From assembly GCF_004210375.1 (NCBI RefSeq), contig NC_134834.1, positions 39,088,264 through 39,152,263 on the forward strand: a stretch of DNA of 64,000 nt, in the 5' to 3' direction. This DNA is from Tachypleus tridentatus. Taxonomy: Eukaryota; Arthropoda; Merostomata; Xiphosura; Limulidae. Both the position numbers and the translations under genes were made by a program. This document shows, piece after piece, positions 33,594 to 46,410 of this stretch; the stretch's first letter is position 1; every line of letters begins with the position of its first letter. The notes beneath the pieces were generated by a model that saw only the letters and a program-made list of their open reading frames with translations, made no database searches and was not told the origin of the DNA.

Positions 33594-33920
33594 CAGTAAT
33601 TGAAATTATTTTAGGCAGTATTAGAGTAAATTAATGTATGATAATTTTTTTCTCTCTTTTTATCAACTATACTGTTGTGCGCGTTTATCCGATTCTATTT
33701 TATTATTCGTCAGTATCTCTACCAAATTATCCTGAAATTGATATTATTTTGGGCAGCATTAGAGTAGATTAATCTGTGAGACGTGAGCGTGGTCAAATTT
33801 ATCAATCGAAAGGGCTTGGCCACCTAAGTCCAAAACTGTAATTATATCACAAATCGGTGGAGATGACGGAGCTACGATCTAAACGTGAGTATTTGATAAA
33901 AGACAAACTCAGAACCATTA
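33594..33920 (-). repeat. Interspersed repeat R, reverse copy, with tandem partial unit
   Basis: GAAATTATTTTAGGCAGTAT then AGAGTAAATTAAT (33600-33635) is repeated in diverged form at 33735-33775, followed by TTTATCAATCGAAAGGGCTTGG. In reverse this matches 20810-21060. The class is unknown. Confidence 0.45.
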
Positions 33921-36302
33921 TCTGTTAGCCGCCATGCCACAGCTAAAAGGAAGAAATTCGATAAAAATTTGAGATTTTATATCTCAAATATTTCGTAATG
34001 GATTTTTATAAAATTTGGTATGTGAAGTAAGGGTTCAGTAGAGCACATTCATTGATAATATATTATAGTTTAAATTACCACAGTCCGCGCTACAGAAAGT
34101 GGGAAATTACAAAACTATCATTCCTGTTCATAACACGTAGTTTTTTTTGCAGGTTGTTTTAATATTCCTTGAAGAACTTCTCAAACCTTTACACCATCTT
34201 GTAAGTAATTAGAATCCGTTAAATGCCTCCTATAATGTAACGTCAAAGTAGCCTAACATATGAAATAAATTATTAAGAAACGCGTTTCTTTTTAGCTATA
34301 AAGTTTAGAACACAGACAGTACAGCAAAAACTCAATGTTTTTAAAGTGACGAAAAATATATAACAATAAATAAATTATATGAATAACAGAATCATACAAT
34401 AAACAACAAAAATAGTAATGCTCTAATTAAAACATGGCCAACTTAAATGCGATAAAAATAATACACTAAACATACTTTACTAACCGCTATCACTTTACAA
34501 CACGTATGTAGCAAGTCGCATAAATTAATAAATGAAGCTAGGTCTCAAGTGGTGGCTGAAAAGCAAATGCCATAGTAATAGAAAATGCTCACAATAATGA
34601 TGAGACGTGTAAAATAAATGAATACTAATGGTAAATATGATTTTGGAAGTAATTAGAAAAATAATGTAACTTAACTAATGACGTACTATTATGTTAAATA
34701 TTTGCATAGTGTCCAGTGATTACATAAGGATTTTAAATTAATAAGAAGTAAAACTAATGGCAGTTATCTTACTATGGTAATACAATACTACCTTTAACAG
34801 GTTTTAAGAACTTCAAATACGGACATGAAAGTTTTGAAAAAGTCGTGATAGTTCGTAAAACCTTTAACAGGTAATTGGTAGGCAGAAAGCAAAATCGATT
34901 GATTTTATGTTCAGAATGAGATAGGAGAAATTCGATTATATATATAATACGCTGTAAATGGTAAATAGTGCAGCATAACTTATTTCTAATAATTGTATTT
35001 GGAAATGGAAATTTTATAACAAAAAAATTAAAAGTGTCTTAAGTCCAGTGAATATACTTTCTTTTTAGTGAAAGAGGTTTTTGTTTCAAGGTGAGTTTTG
35101 TGGGAAACATTTATTTGAATGTGTCAAGAAAACCTTGGTAATTGAATGAAAGAATATCACTAACAAGCGCGTTTCACGTGCAGAGCTTTTCTTACAAAAA
35201 TGTGTGTGAAGATTCAAGTTCGAATAAATAATATAAATCTGCATCTTGTGTGCTGAAATTAAATAGTTATTCTTTATATTATTCTAAAAGAAATATTATA
35301 ATTGCACACATATTTTATCATGTAAAAAACAGTTTGTAAGAATTATTTTGTGGTGAATCATTTTGTATGAGTGATATTACATAATAAAATTCATTCAGTG
35401 TCTTGAAATTGTTCCAGCATGATTGTACACCTCGTTACATGAATTGTTTAGTGTTTTATAATTAAACCCTAATTCATTAGATGAAAGTGTAATACGTTTT
35501 TGTACAAACGAAAATAAAGATTTTAGCTTATTTATTACTGGGGTTGATAACTTGTCTATTATATAAATATTTTAAATATTCAGTAACTTTTTTACTAATA
35601 TAACATGTTCTTTGTTGTTAATTTTAAGTTTATTCAAGTACATTCTGTGTTTATGAATTATTCGACTGATCAATTCTTTCAATAAGATAAAATTTAACTT
35701 CTTTTCACTACATTTATGATCTTATTCAGTGACGTACTAATTATTAGTTAAGTGCGTTTCTGATTAATTTTAGAACATTCTCTAAATATAGAACATTAGC
35801 ACATTAATCGTTTAAAATCATCATTAATTATTATGTTAGGGTTATGTAGTAAATAAGAAAATAAATGTAAAGACATGAATAATGCGAGGATAAAATGTCA
35901 GGTCAGTGTTGGAGACACGAAAGATTTGGTCAGTCGATTCTTTCGAATCACTCCCCGCCTAAACGTTAGCTAAATACCACTAGTTTATCTGTGATTAAAA
36001 TAGTTTAACTGTATTTACTATACAACATTTTTCACGGTTGTTCAGAACTTCATAACTATTCTCATCTTCATTGATTTCTGCCCTTTATGTATATAGAACA
36101 AAAGTAAATATGGGAAAATTAGGAGTAAAAGTATAATAAAGCGTAGAAGTAAAATATTTTGGTTAGTTCTGTATGAATTTATCTGAAATTAACATCAGCT
36201 AACAGGCATTGCAATTCTGAGAGAAATAAATTATTACACGAGTAATCTTTTGTACAAATTGGTTGACTAGGGTTTAATGGTCAGAGGAATCATTGTCTAC
36301 GG
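33921..36302. other. Unassigned AT-rich stretch
   Basis: No SINE, open frame with a familiar motif or clear repeat is visible. CCTTTAACAGGT occurs twice (about 34791 and 34861), a minor direct repeat. Confidence 0.3.
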
Positions 36303-36541
36303 CGGTCCGGCATGTTCAGGTAGTTAAGGTGCTCGACTCGGGATCTGAGGTTCGAATCCCAGTCACACCAGCTGTAGGGACGTTCTAATATTATAGTCAA
36401 TCCCACTATTCGTTGGTAAAAGAGTAGCCCAGGAGTTGACGGTGAGTGATGACTAGCTGCCTTTCGTCTAGTCTTAAACTGATAAACTAGGGATAGTTAG
36501 CACAGATAGTGTAGTTTTACGCAAAATTCAGAAACAAATAA
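36303..36541 (+). repeat. SINE1 copy, degraded
   Basis: The head CGGTCCGGCATGTTCAGGTAG and B box GGTTCGAATCCC are readable, but the stretch from ACATGCTCG to CAGCCG is deleted. The body and tail follow. Confidence 0.88.
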
Positions 36542-37088
36542 ATAAACACGGTCCCATTGCTACAAAAACGCTCTCCTGATTTTGGAATTGTAAGTGGACA
36601 ATAAAAGAAATGGTCAAATACCATTATTCAGTCAGACAAGAGTAGTCCAAGAACGGTGAATGTTTTTGGGTTAGTGCCTTCCGTATAGACTGACTAGCAG
36701 TTCAAGATTAGAGTCGAATACGCTTAGACACTCCTTTGTTCAGCGGTGTACTAAAGGTCCGAAACAAGAAAGCAGTTACAGACAAATCGCATATTTACTT
36801 ACAAAGTCGCACAGACATTTAGCTTGATGGGAGAATGACTTCCTGTCTACTGTAAACCTCTTCTTACCCAGCGGGGTGGTGGTTGTTATTCAGGGTCAGC
36901 GTCTGAACTTTGTTTACGTTAATTTCTCGAGTGACTCAACCAAACAGTAGATCAAAGAGACAGAACTTATTTCAAGTGATGAAAGTATTTGGAAGAACTA
37001 TCAATGGCGTATGAGTGCAGGACTCATATTCGTGATAATTCACCAACTTGGTGAGACGTACATTACCCATGTAATATCTCCAGATCAT
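36542..37088. other. Unassigned, possible very old SINE-related body
   Basis: TGGTCAAATACCATTATTCAG, AGAGTAGTCCAAGAACGGTG and GTGCCTTCCGTATAGACTGA (36612-36700) follow the order of SINE1 body blocks with heavy divergence. The remainder is unassigned. Confidence 0.35.
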
Positions 37089-37367
37089 GGTTTGTTTTGG
37101 TTTTTGAATTTTGCGCAAAGCTACACGAGGGCAATCTGCGCTAGTCGTCCCTAATTTAGCAGTGTAAGACTAGAGGGAAGGCAGCTACTCATCTCCACCC
37201 ACTGCCAACTCCTGGGCTAATTTTTTACCAACGAATAGGGGGATTGATCATAACTTTATAATGCCCCCACGGCTGAAAGGGCGATCATGTTTGGTGTGAT
37301 GGGGATTTGAATCCGCAGCCCTTGGATTAAGAGTCAAGTGCCTTAACCACCTGGTCATCTCTGGGTC
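37089..37367 (-). repeat. SINE1 copy, full length
   Basis: Tail TTTTGAATTTTGCGCAAAGC, body and head complement CCACCTGGTCATCTCTGGGTC are all present. Confidence 0.9.
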
Positions 37368-38182
37368 ATTTTAGACAGGATAGTATTAAGGCACACAGAT
37401 CATTTTTAGTATAGAACTTTTTTCGTTTTTGGTCATGTTGGCCCAGTTTTATAGAGAACCATAGACAGCATAGATGTATGTATTGTAAAAACCCATGCAA
37501 GAGCCAGCCAAACATTATAAGAACCATCACACATAGATTTTACTCAAAAATAAAGTTGCAGGCTGAGCCCCCTTTGGGACACTGGCAAAGGCTTATTATA
37601 AAATTGATGATTTCATAATTAGTGAGAAGGATATTAAGTTGCACTGCATATTTTGCTTACTTATAATCAAACAGGTGAGGAATCCATAACTTCTAAATAA
37701 GAAAACTCTTCCCAGGATAATTTCACGTTTATATTAAATACAACCTTTAACTCTTAATTTGAAAAACAAAAACGAAAAAAAACATACAATATTAAAGTGA
37801 TCAGTGTTATGTGAAACTCAGGTATAAAAGTAAGTTCCCCAGAAGCATCTGGTGTAGACATAAATACATGTATACTAAATTTATATGTTAGTATGTTTCC
37901 ATTATATGTGTTCATAGTACATACGTGAAATAATGCATGTGTGTCCAATGTTTGTGTGCATTAACTGTATCTGAAAATCTAAATTCAGTACACCAGCAGC
38001 CATTTGATTGTATCAGGTGATTTTGAGAGCATATTTTTAATTTATTTGATATCTCAGTTAGAATGCTTATGAGCACGATGACTTCAAGATGCTGTCAACA
38101 AGCTGTCCAATCATGTTTTTATCATCTTTAGCTTTGAGAAGTGTCTCTCACTGTGAATCTGAGTGATGGAAAGTGTTAGATT
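37368..38182. other. Unassigned stretch
   Basis: No gene or repeat is recognised. The minus open frame 37754-37948 has no supporting motif. Confidence 0.3.
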
Positions 38183-38446
38183 TGGCTTGGTTTGTTTTGA
38201 ATTTTGTGCAAAGCTACACCTGGGCTATCTGCACTAGCCGTCCCTAATTTAGGAGTGTAAGACTAGAGGGAACGCAGCTAGTCATCACCAACTCACTGCC
38301 AACTTGTGGGCTATTCTTTTACCAATGAACAGTGTGATTGAGCATCATATTACAATGTCCTTATGGCTGAAAGTGTGATGGGGATTTGAACCCGTGATCC
38401 TTGGGTTATGAGTCGAGTGCCTTAACCACCTAGCCATGCTGGGCCA
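38183..38446 (-). repeat. SINE1 copy, degraded
   Basis: Tail, body and head complement (CCACCTAGCCATGCTGGGCC) are readable, with a deletion of the ACATGCTCGCCC region. Confidence 0.88.
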
Positions 38447-38720
38447 TAATGTGTTAAAAGAAAGTGATATTGTCATGTGGTTTTGAATGCAATATGTAGT
38501 TCTGAAGCAACTGAAACATGTACATTAATCAACAATTGCACATCTGGAAGGTTTTGCACAAAGTAGCATCCTCATGTTCTTCTCTGTGGCTAGTCTGAAA
38601 TGCATCAGTAGTGTCACCTCCCTCAACCAACACCTCTTCCAAAGCAGTGTACCCGTCTTCTAAACTCTGATACACACTTGCAAAATGTTCCAGTTTCAGA
38701 GTTTACTTTTGCAAGATATA

Positions 38721-39150
38721 CACTACATGGTGAAAAGTAAGTGGACACCCGACCATCACACTAATATGTGCTTATTGAATATCTCATTCCAAAACCATAA
38801 GGAGTTGGTCCCCCCCTTTGATATTATAACAGCTTCCACTCTTCTGGGGAGACTTTTCACCAGATTTTGGAATATGGCTGCAGGTATTCTCTCCTATTCA
38901 GCCACAAGAGCATTAATGAGGTTGAGCAAGAAGGCCTGACTCACAGTTGGTGTTCCAATTTATCCCAAAGGTGTTGGATGGGGTTGAGGTCAGGGCTCTG
39001 TACAGGTCAGTCAAGTTCTCCACACCAACCTTGGAAAATCATGTTTTTATGGACCTCGCTTTGTGCACAAGTGCATTGTCATGCTGAAACAAAAAAGGGC
39101 CTTTCCCCCAAACTGTTGATACAAAGTTGGAAGTACACAATTCTCTACAA
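38721..39150 (-). mobile_element. Truncated Tc1-type transposon with transposase C-terminus
   Basis: It begins after a TA (38719-38720) with CACTACATGGTGAAAAGTAA and GTGGACACC, a Tc1-style terminal repeat. The minus strand carries broken transposase frames: QHDNALVHKAR (second Asp region) and LNPIQHLWDKLEHQL (Glu region, near 38965-39000). The sequence strongly resembles, from memory, a Tc1 lineage abundant in fish genomes, whose termini read CACTATATTGCCAAAAGTAT. The other end is lost where an LTR fragment begins. Frameshifts and stops make it inactive. Confidence 0.85.
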
Positions 39151-39876
39151 TTAAGTTTAATTTACGTAACTTAAATTGTTAAATGAGTGTTATGCAAGTC
39201 CCACCAGTTCTCTAAATTTATAGAAGATTCTCCAGCATAAGAATCAACAATGTACAATGTATGTGAAATACTAATGATTGCCAGTATTGTCAGACAAAGT
39301 GAACTTTCGCAAATTTCACCTAAAGATTATAAATCGTCACGCCAAGAGTCAAACATAGAATATTGTTGGTTAGCTACAGTAAGTAGCTATAATTGTGATT
39401 AATGCTTATTAATTGGAAAATACAGATATTTGACCAGGAACATTTACAGATTTCAAACTGTTCAAATTCAGAGAACTAGCTTTGGAGGTTAGTAGAAAAA
39501 CTCGTGTGAAGAATAGAGCGAACTAGCATTCCAGTCAAGTGAAGTGTATCTGTGTACTTAGACCATTGATAAAATACTCAGTTCCAGATGAGGTAGAAAG
39601 CTGAATATAGCTTGCAAGTTTGTAAAATTTTTATTTATAAATAATTATTTGCATTAACCATTATTATAAGTTGTTTTGTTTGTACATTTAAACATATTAG
39701 TGTTAAGAAAGAAAATTGTGTATTTCAATCTTGCTGGAAAATATACTAAATTTGACACACTTTTATATTCAATTAACTTTTGAATTAAAGTTTCTAACTA
39801 TTTGAAATTGTAGCACATTAAGATACACAACATAATAAATTAGAGACTTGTCCAAGATAAATTATAATATGTAACA
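39151..39876 (+). repeat. Gypsy-type LTR copy 5, degraded
   Basis: The shared blocks GCAAGTCCCACCAGTTCTCT, AATATTGTTGGTTAGCTACA, AAAATACTCAGTTCCAGATG and the end ATATGTAACA identify the family. The start near 39151 is eroded. It directly abuts the broken Tc1 element. Confidence 0.8.
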
Positions 39877-40059
39877 CTATTCAGTGATCCAGGAGGCAGG
39901 CCTTTTTTCATGTCAGCGAAACATTTTGAGCCAAAACACTTAAATACCATCATAAAGCTGACCATGTTCTAAAGATAGTCTTGTCAGACTTCCTACATCT
40001 TAATCAAACATCACATTAAAGGTATCAGTCCTTTATGTAGTTGTATTACCTTTTGCAGA
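39877..40059. other. Unassigned
   Basis: A short stretch between LTR copy 5 and hAT element 1. Nothing is recognised. Confidence 0.3.
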
Positions 40060-41905
40060 TCTTGTTTTCATCATATTTTGCTTCCTTTGGATAAACAATT
40101 TGGCTGACACCTTGACTTCATCACATTCCTCAACATCTAAAAGACTTAACCAGTCAAAATTGCAGTTGTACAAAATTGTTCATTTGTCATACAGTATATT
40201 TTATATCTCCCTCTGTGTTCTTCATTGAACTGTACAATCTTGTGTTTGCCTCTAAGCCTGAATTAAATCATATTCATTTCTTTTAAAGTTATTTTGATAA
40301 AGGTGTGATATAATGTAAAATTAACATGAATATGTTAGTGGTCAAAAGTGTTTCATACTTCAGAAAGACATCTAGCATCCATCTGGCTTTTGTTTTTATG
40401 ACAGCATCATGCAGTGTTGAATGCTACAATATAACTGGACACTTGATAAGGTTTGTATAAACGGTTTTACAGTGATCTGCAGATATCCTGAACATAGTTG
40501 ATAATGCATTTGATTTTCCTGACCAATGTATTTCACCTATCAGCTTAATTCTCTTCAGTTTGTTTGCCTCTAACTTAATCTCAGTTTCTGTTTTCCAGAC
40601 ATCCATGCACTTGAATGAACATTTTTTTAAGAACCCTGTAGCTTTTTTACACCATAATGAATAATGTTGGTACAACACGTACTCTTTGTTAAGTCAATCA
40701 TAACTAAATTGGGTACACGTGGATAACACCACATGTGGTCCTTTGTATCCACCACAAAAGAAAGCCACTTCTGTTCCTTGTGGAAGGGAATGAAATCTAG
40801 CAACCTGTCAATTACTTTCCCACCAAGCATATACCATATTACCACAACACACTTGTTGGTTGTTGTGGTGTCTTGTTTTGAATCCATTTGTACTGAGAAC
40901 ACACTAGCATAACTAACTTTATTTGTTATAATATTCTGGATTATATTCTTCATTATAACAAGTAGCTTTTCTATTGTTATTTTACTAAAGAAAGTAACTA
41001 AAGCACCTTTTCAGTAGCTCAGACTTCTTTCATTTCTTGAAGTAAGCAATTACTTAGTTCAATTGCTTTGAGAGTGACATGTTATACTGACATAGAAGTT
41101 TGATGAGTTTCAAGGAAACACTGTGATTTATTTCATCTTTTCCCAGCATTTTGTGCAGCTTCACTTCTCTGTCCTCTAAATGGAAGACTGAGCTTTCCAT
41201 TAACCCTGATAATAACAGTAATTCTATCAACAGACAGCCCGGCATGGCCAAGCGTGTTAAAGCATGCGACTCGTAATCTGAGGGTCGCGGGTTCGCATCC
41301 CCTTCGCACCAAACATGCTCGCCCTTTCAGCTGTGGGGACGTTATAATGTTACGGTCAATCCCACTATTCGTTGGAAAAGAGTAGCCCAAGAGTTGGCAG
41401 TGGGTGGTGATGACTAGCTGCCTTCCCTCTAGTCTTACACTGCTAAATTAGGGACGGCTAGCACAGATAGCCCTCGAGTAGCTTTGTGCGAAATTCAAAA
41501 ACAAAACAATCTATCAACATTCTTATGATTTTCCCAAACTTTTAAGATTTATTTTATTTAGCAGCATATTATATACATAGAACATATCTAAACACTCACA
41601 GCTTTGTAGTGACATATTTAGGTAGGGGCTTGGCCCCAAGGCTTATTGTCTTAATGAGGGCCCATTGATAGTTTTATGTAAAATTACATGAGATGTAGGG
41701 CCCACAAAACTTTAGTCCCTGAGCACACACATTCTTAAATCCACTATTGCAATTTTGTATGTGTTTCATAGATTCTTCATATTCACGTACATGTTGATGA
41801 ACATGGCACCAGTCACTGCATCCACACACAAATGAAGACCAGGTATTATTGCGTAAAAAGCACAGAAAAATAGTACAGAGAAGCTTCTGCTGATTTGACA
41901 ACAGA
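40060..41905 (-). pseudogene. hAT element 1 transposase (DUF4371/ZMYM1-like), split by a SINE1
   Basis: Reading right to left: a TTF-type zinc-finger region (41674-41901: CGCSDWCHVHQHV, EYEESMKHIQNC), an interruption by SINE1 at 41233-41509, then GKLSLPFRGQR, VFSVQMDSKQDTTTTNKC, HMWCYPRVPNLVMID, and MDVWK..IGEIHWSGKSNALS. Weaker C-terminal traces run to about 40060. The block order matches the hAT subgroup with an N-terminal TTF/BED-like finger and an RNase H-like core. Frameshifts lie around 40980-41030 and 40630-40680. The region from 40333 to the SINE tail is the parent of the retroposed unit at 27989-29163. Confidence 0.78.
41233..41509 (+). repeat. SINE1 copy inside hAT element 1, parent of the transduced copy
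   Basis: It is flanked by a perfect 10-bp TCTATCAACA (41223-41232 and 41510-41519). It is full length with loop CTCGTAA, B box variant GGTTCGCATCC and tail AAAAACAAAACAA. The hAT frame is interrupted here and resumes on the other side. Confidence 0.95.
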
Positions 41906-43320
41906 GAGTCATTTTCGCTTAATTTTCGTACTGTTTTTGGTAGTACACATTGATGTTGAATGGAATATTTTCAAGTCTTTTAATCAGTCGTTTGGCAAGA
42001 AACTAGCTGTACGTTTGCTGACTTAATGGCTTAGAAAATATGTTCACGCTATAGGAGATTTCACTTTTATAAGAGTCATCTGCTTTTGTCTCCGTATTGT
42101 ACTTCTCACTGCTTTGTGGTGGTTTCCATGTGTTTTGCAGCTGTTGCTATACTATTATCATCTGTGCATGCATAGATGGGTCATGTAGCTTCTAAAGTTT
42201 CTTCATGACCTGTTGCTCAGGTAACTTATTTTGAAATGTTCAGTGTCAGAAGTGATCTTGTAGTTCTCTCAATCAAAAAAGGAACATGTGTTAGTGTCTT
42301 CTTGTACCTTGTAAAAAATAAAAATAAAATTTGTGACATTATGATGGAGGAATAATTTACATATTCTTATAACAGTAATCCAGCAAAATTCAATGTTGGT
42401 ACATATGTCCAATACACCACGACAATGTCATTATCAAACAGACCTATACTGATCAGTTAGAATTGTATCAGCATAACACAGGGTTTGAAGTATTTTAGAG
42501 CTATTGATCAAATGTGTGTATGCTACAGAAATTAATTTGTTTTATAAATTTCTAATGACATTTATACTGATATGATTTTAATAGATAAAAGTATATGTTA
42601 TTATACATGATACATGAAATACTGACACTGAAAAAAGAAAAAGTATATTACACAAACACAAGATTTATTTTTTGAAGTTATTAATTTCCTCGCAAGATGT
42701 TTCAAAATTTCAGTTATCATATTATGGCTATCAACTGCAGATCTTATAATAAGCATTCAGCTTATTACATGAAAGTTTTCAAAGCATTCTACTGCTTAAC
42801 TTGTTTGCAAAATGATTATTTATATGCAGAGTATTGACAATCTAATAATCTTTCAGCTGAAATAATACAAAATTAGAGATTGCTGTTCACCAAATATCAG
42901 TAAATTTTTGCAAGTAAAATTCACTACCAAAATTGCCAGGCTTAACAAGCTCATTAATCCTAATATGATACTTCCAAGTTTAGTTTTTAACACCACATTA
43001 TTATTCCATTACACTACTTGAAGATGTACCAGTTTCACACAATACTTATTCTTATAATAAGTGCAGCTGACAATTATAATGCCTTTGTAAGAAAAACATT
43101 CCTTTGTCAGGTAAGTATATAATAAATATGAATATCAGCAAAACTAAACTAAAATTATTACTTCATTATTACAAAATGATGTATTCAAACTGAAATTTAT
43201 ATAAGCAAAACCAAACTTTAAGTGTTTTACTAACAGGTCCACTTCCCAAAGATTTATTGTTATTATTGAACAAGACACTTTGAAAGGCAAATACTGATTC
43301 ATGATGAAGTAATTCATAAT
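41906..43320. other. Unassigned AT-rich stretch
   Basis: The first ~150 bp may still belong to hAT element 1. No further motif, SINE or exon-like structure is recognised. Confidence 0.3.
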
Positions 43321-43425
43321 TTGTTAACCTGAAGATGACCTAAGAAGGTTGAAACATTGTTCTCTGCTTTATTAGCTAAAAGTGTTAATACCAATACTAG
43401 CCATCCTGAGATATAAATGCTGATT
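43321..43425 (+). repeat. Copy of the CTGA-GA...GAAAC hairpin repeat
   Basis: CTGAAGATGACCTAAGAAGG then TTGAAACATTGTTCTCTGC and TTTATTAGCTAAAAGTGTTAA align with 7063-7125. The left outer arm present at 7032-7053 is missing here. Confidence 0.7.
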
Positions 43426-44002
43426 CAGTATTTCTAGTTACCTGTGCAGACTCCTAGTTTTTCACCTTAGAAGGTCTGTGTTTTGGCATCCACTGGATTG
43501 TCTCCATTATTATTATTTTTTTTTTAAGTATGAAGTCTACTTATTGTTGTCAGCATTAACTAACAGGCTCAGGACTTGCTCATGTTGTGCAGTCACTTCA
43601 TGATTCCTCTCACATTTTTATACAAAGTATAAAGTTATGTAATAATAGTCAAGAAAGAAGTATGGTGTTGTAACACATATGTATGCCTATACAGCACACG
43701 TGGACAGATTTACACAAGTATCTACTCCTATATGTAGAAAGCAACTGAGAGTCCCCAACTGTTGCTTAATTGAGTTAAATTATAAAAACAGACTAGTGAT
43801 TTGTTGAATGTGAGCATTTATCAGTTTAAAGCACTTCCTTCAACAAACTATTATTGTGTTTTATATTTACATGTGGCAAGGCTTGTAAGAAAGTGCATAA
43901 ATATTAGCTGTATATTAAAGGTCTAAATGCATTCAGTGTTTATTATATTGTTTTACACCAATGTGGCACTTCAAGATAGATTAAAGATGGTTATATTGTA
44001 TT

Positions 44003-44233
44003 TTAATTTATGTACACAGGTTTAAATGTTATTAAATAAATTATAAAATTGGAGGAGGTGGTACCACTCTTGACTTCTGGAGATCCACTGGCAATTTGCC
44101 TGGTTGTCCTAGGAGGTGGTTCTCCACTGTAAATGTGATACTGTTTCTCAGACACTGTACTTGCAAAGCTGGATAACTTTTTCTTCCAGTTTACAATGTT
44201 GAAAAAGTTTACATAATTTTGGTCAAGACCATG
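44003..44233 (-). CDS. Unassigned open frame with coding-like composition
   Basis: A stop-free minus frame reads GLDQNYVNFFNIVNWKKKLS, then STVSEKQYHIYSGEPPPRTT and IASGSPEVKSGTTSSNF, ending at TAA (44005-44003). An in-frame TGA precedes it, and there is no ATG near the start. It could be a last exon, though no convincing acceptor is seen, or the end of an unknown element, since it lies about 100 bp outside hAT element 2. I do not recognise the protein. Confidence 0.22.
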   Translation of the reverse strand, partial: HGLDQNYVNFFNIVNWKKKLSSFASTVSEKQYHIYSGEPPPRTTRQIASGSPEVKSGTTSSNFIIYLITFKPVYIN

Positions 44234-44769
44234 TCAGTGATAGATATTTCATGATTTCATTTATACCTGTGATCCTGTTTCAGACTTAGAGAAGCTTACA
44301 GTTGTTTGGCTATTCAGAATGAAGTCTTGTATTCAACTTAAGGTTGCCAGAAGCTCTTGACAACAATAGGACAGCCTGTTTATAAAAATTGGACATTTAA
44401 TCCAAAAAAGGACAATACATATTTGTACAAATAACTCTCAAAAAGCTCATATTTTTAACATAATTAATATAAATGTTTATTTTAAAAATTCAGCTTACCT
44501 GAAGTAGTTTTATGATTCAGTAGGAAGAATTTCATCTCATGACTCCACATCATTATTTCTATGTTTAATTCTGGTAACAATGCTTGAGTTGTGTGTACTA
44601 GGCTGTTTACAATCCTCCCCATGGTTGATATATCTTTGCCCTTACTGTAAAAAGCGCTAACCCATAATTTCAAAACTTTGACAACAGATTCACTTATTAT
44701 CTGTCTGTTTTCACATGTAAAATCACCACAACAGAACTTGGGCTAAGCTGGTTTTTTTACCTTTGTCTT

Positions 44770-46410
44770 ATTATTTGTTATATGTGAAAAACCTGTTCAA
44801 CAAATATAGTATTATGAGGAATACAGTAGGAGTTCAAAGCAATGGCTGCTATTTGTAACGTTTTTCTCCAATTGCATTTTTCATAATTTAACACATCAGC
44901 CCAAAACTCAACTAAGTCTGATGAAGTTTATGAGCTAGGCAATTCCTCCCACCAATTAGTTTTCATAGAGATGGATTCATATTGATTAGCCGTTTTCATT
45001 ATATCAAGATTTTCTTTCTCAACTAACTGTTCATGGGGAAGATTGTTGTATCGTGGCTTAACTGGGCTAAAGCAAACACTAGAATTGATATATATATTCC
45101 CTTTTCATTGTTGCATTATCAATTCCTTTATCAGTTTATTACTTCAAGTAAAAAGTCATGGCAATGTTATTGAATGACAAGTTTTATCACTGCTACATTT
45201 CAAGTCATGTTCATATTTTTCTCTGAGTTTACCATCACCTAATGACCAGGGTAATTTTCTCTAATATAAATCTTCATTTTACACTATGTGGAGTAAATGT
45301 TTCTTTGTTCTGAAAGATCCTGAAATAACTTGCTGGGATTAGGACTTGATGTTTGGAATGCAGCATTGTATGATTCAAAATTTTGAACCACTGGACAAGC
45401 AAAGAGAAAATAAAGCTTGTAAATTTTATCTTTCAGAAGATGTGCATTATAGTTTTTACAGAGAATTGAGCAGAAGTAGGCTTTAAGTTCTTACCATTGT
45501 TTTAAAATATATATGCATTTTACTTGCACAGGTCATTAAGTTTTACTTGATGTAGCAACTTTCCATTGAACATTTCCATTGTTCATTGTGGTATATATTT
45601 GTTTGTATTCCTCTTGATGCAAAGAAGTTAAATTGAACCAGTGAGAAACTTTAGAAATCAGGTAATACAAGTTGGAAGGCAAAACATTAAATGCTTTTTC
45701 ACAGCACATTGCTAAACTGTGACAAGTACATATAATAAATTTATTGTTGAATTTACATCCCTAAATCTTGAAATAACTGAATTAAAATTGCCACTGACAT
45801 TGTTTGCACTATTAGTACCTAAACCAATGCAACAGCTTATATCAATATTATTGAATGTTAAAAAGTCTGTAATAGCATTTAATAGATTTCTCATGTTGTA
45901 GATATGACAGGAATTATATCTATGAAATATGTTTGTACTTTTTTGCAGTTTTTCAAAAAACTTTCTTACAAGCAAACACAAAAACTTTGTTACACTAACA
46001 TCTGTACATTAAACAATTTTCAGTGAATATGGAACAACAATTTTTATTAAACACACACACACACATTGTACAATTCAAGAACACTTCTTTTATCATAACT
46101 TTCTGTTAATTCTGTTTGGTGAGTTACTGATCAAACACTCCAGTGACAATCTGTTGAGATACTATATTTTATATAAAATTCTTTGAGTTCCTTATTTGCA
46201 TTAACATTGCTCATCTTGATAGTCTTAGTTAACTTTCCTGTATTACCTACTATAAATAAATGCATTTATATTTTTTCTGTGCTTTACTGAATGCACTTAT
46301 ACCAGTTACAAAAGCAAGCATTGTTATTACAAGAAATCCATTTAAATTTCTGTTCCCATTCCTAATTGTAATTTCTAGTTGCATTATTATTATTTTTTTC
46401 ACTTACCCAT
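44770..46410 (-). pseudogene. hAT element 2 transposase, many stops and frameshifts
   Basis: A possible start at 46410 (MGK) precedes a BED-like finger region (WEQKFKWISCNNNACFCNW near 46330). Further on are the core block IGLGTNSANNVSGNFNSV (45780-45850, corresponding to the catalytic-Asp GTDGANNVSG-type motif of the family), then SLAMCCEKAFNVLPSNLYYL (45640-45720) and NAAFQTSSPNPSKLFQDLSE (45310-45370). The C-terminal dimerisation region is EFWADVLNYEKCNWRKTLQI then AALNSYCIPHNTIFVEQVF (44780-44930). The conserved order and the hAT dimerisation block make the family assignment firm. The Asp in the core block reads Asn here, and multiple stops mean no activity. Confidence 0.8.
46049..46064. 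repeat. (AC)n microsatellite within hAT element 2
   Basis: Eight AC units, replacing part of the decayed transposase frame. Confidence 0.9.

Noticed and set aside
38685..39154. Plus-strand open frames of 84 and 95 residues
   Set aside because: They are antisense readings of a truncated Tc1 transposase.
45719..45901. Plus-strand open frame
   Set aside because: It is the antisense shadow of the hAT element 2 core block.
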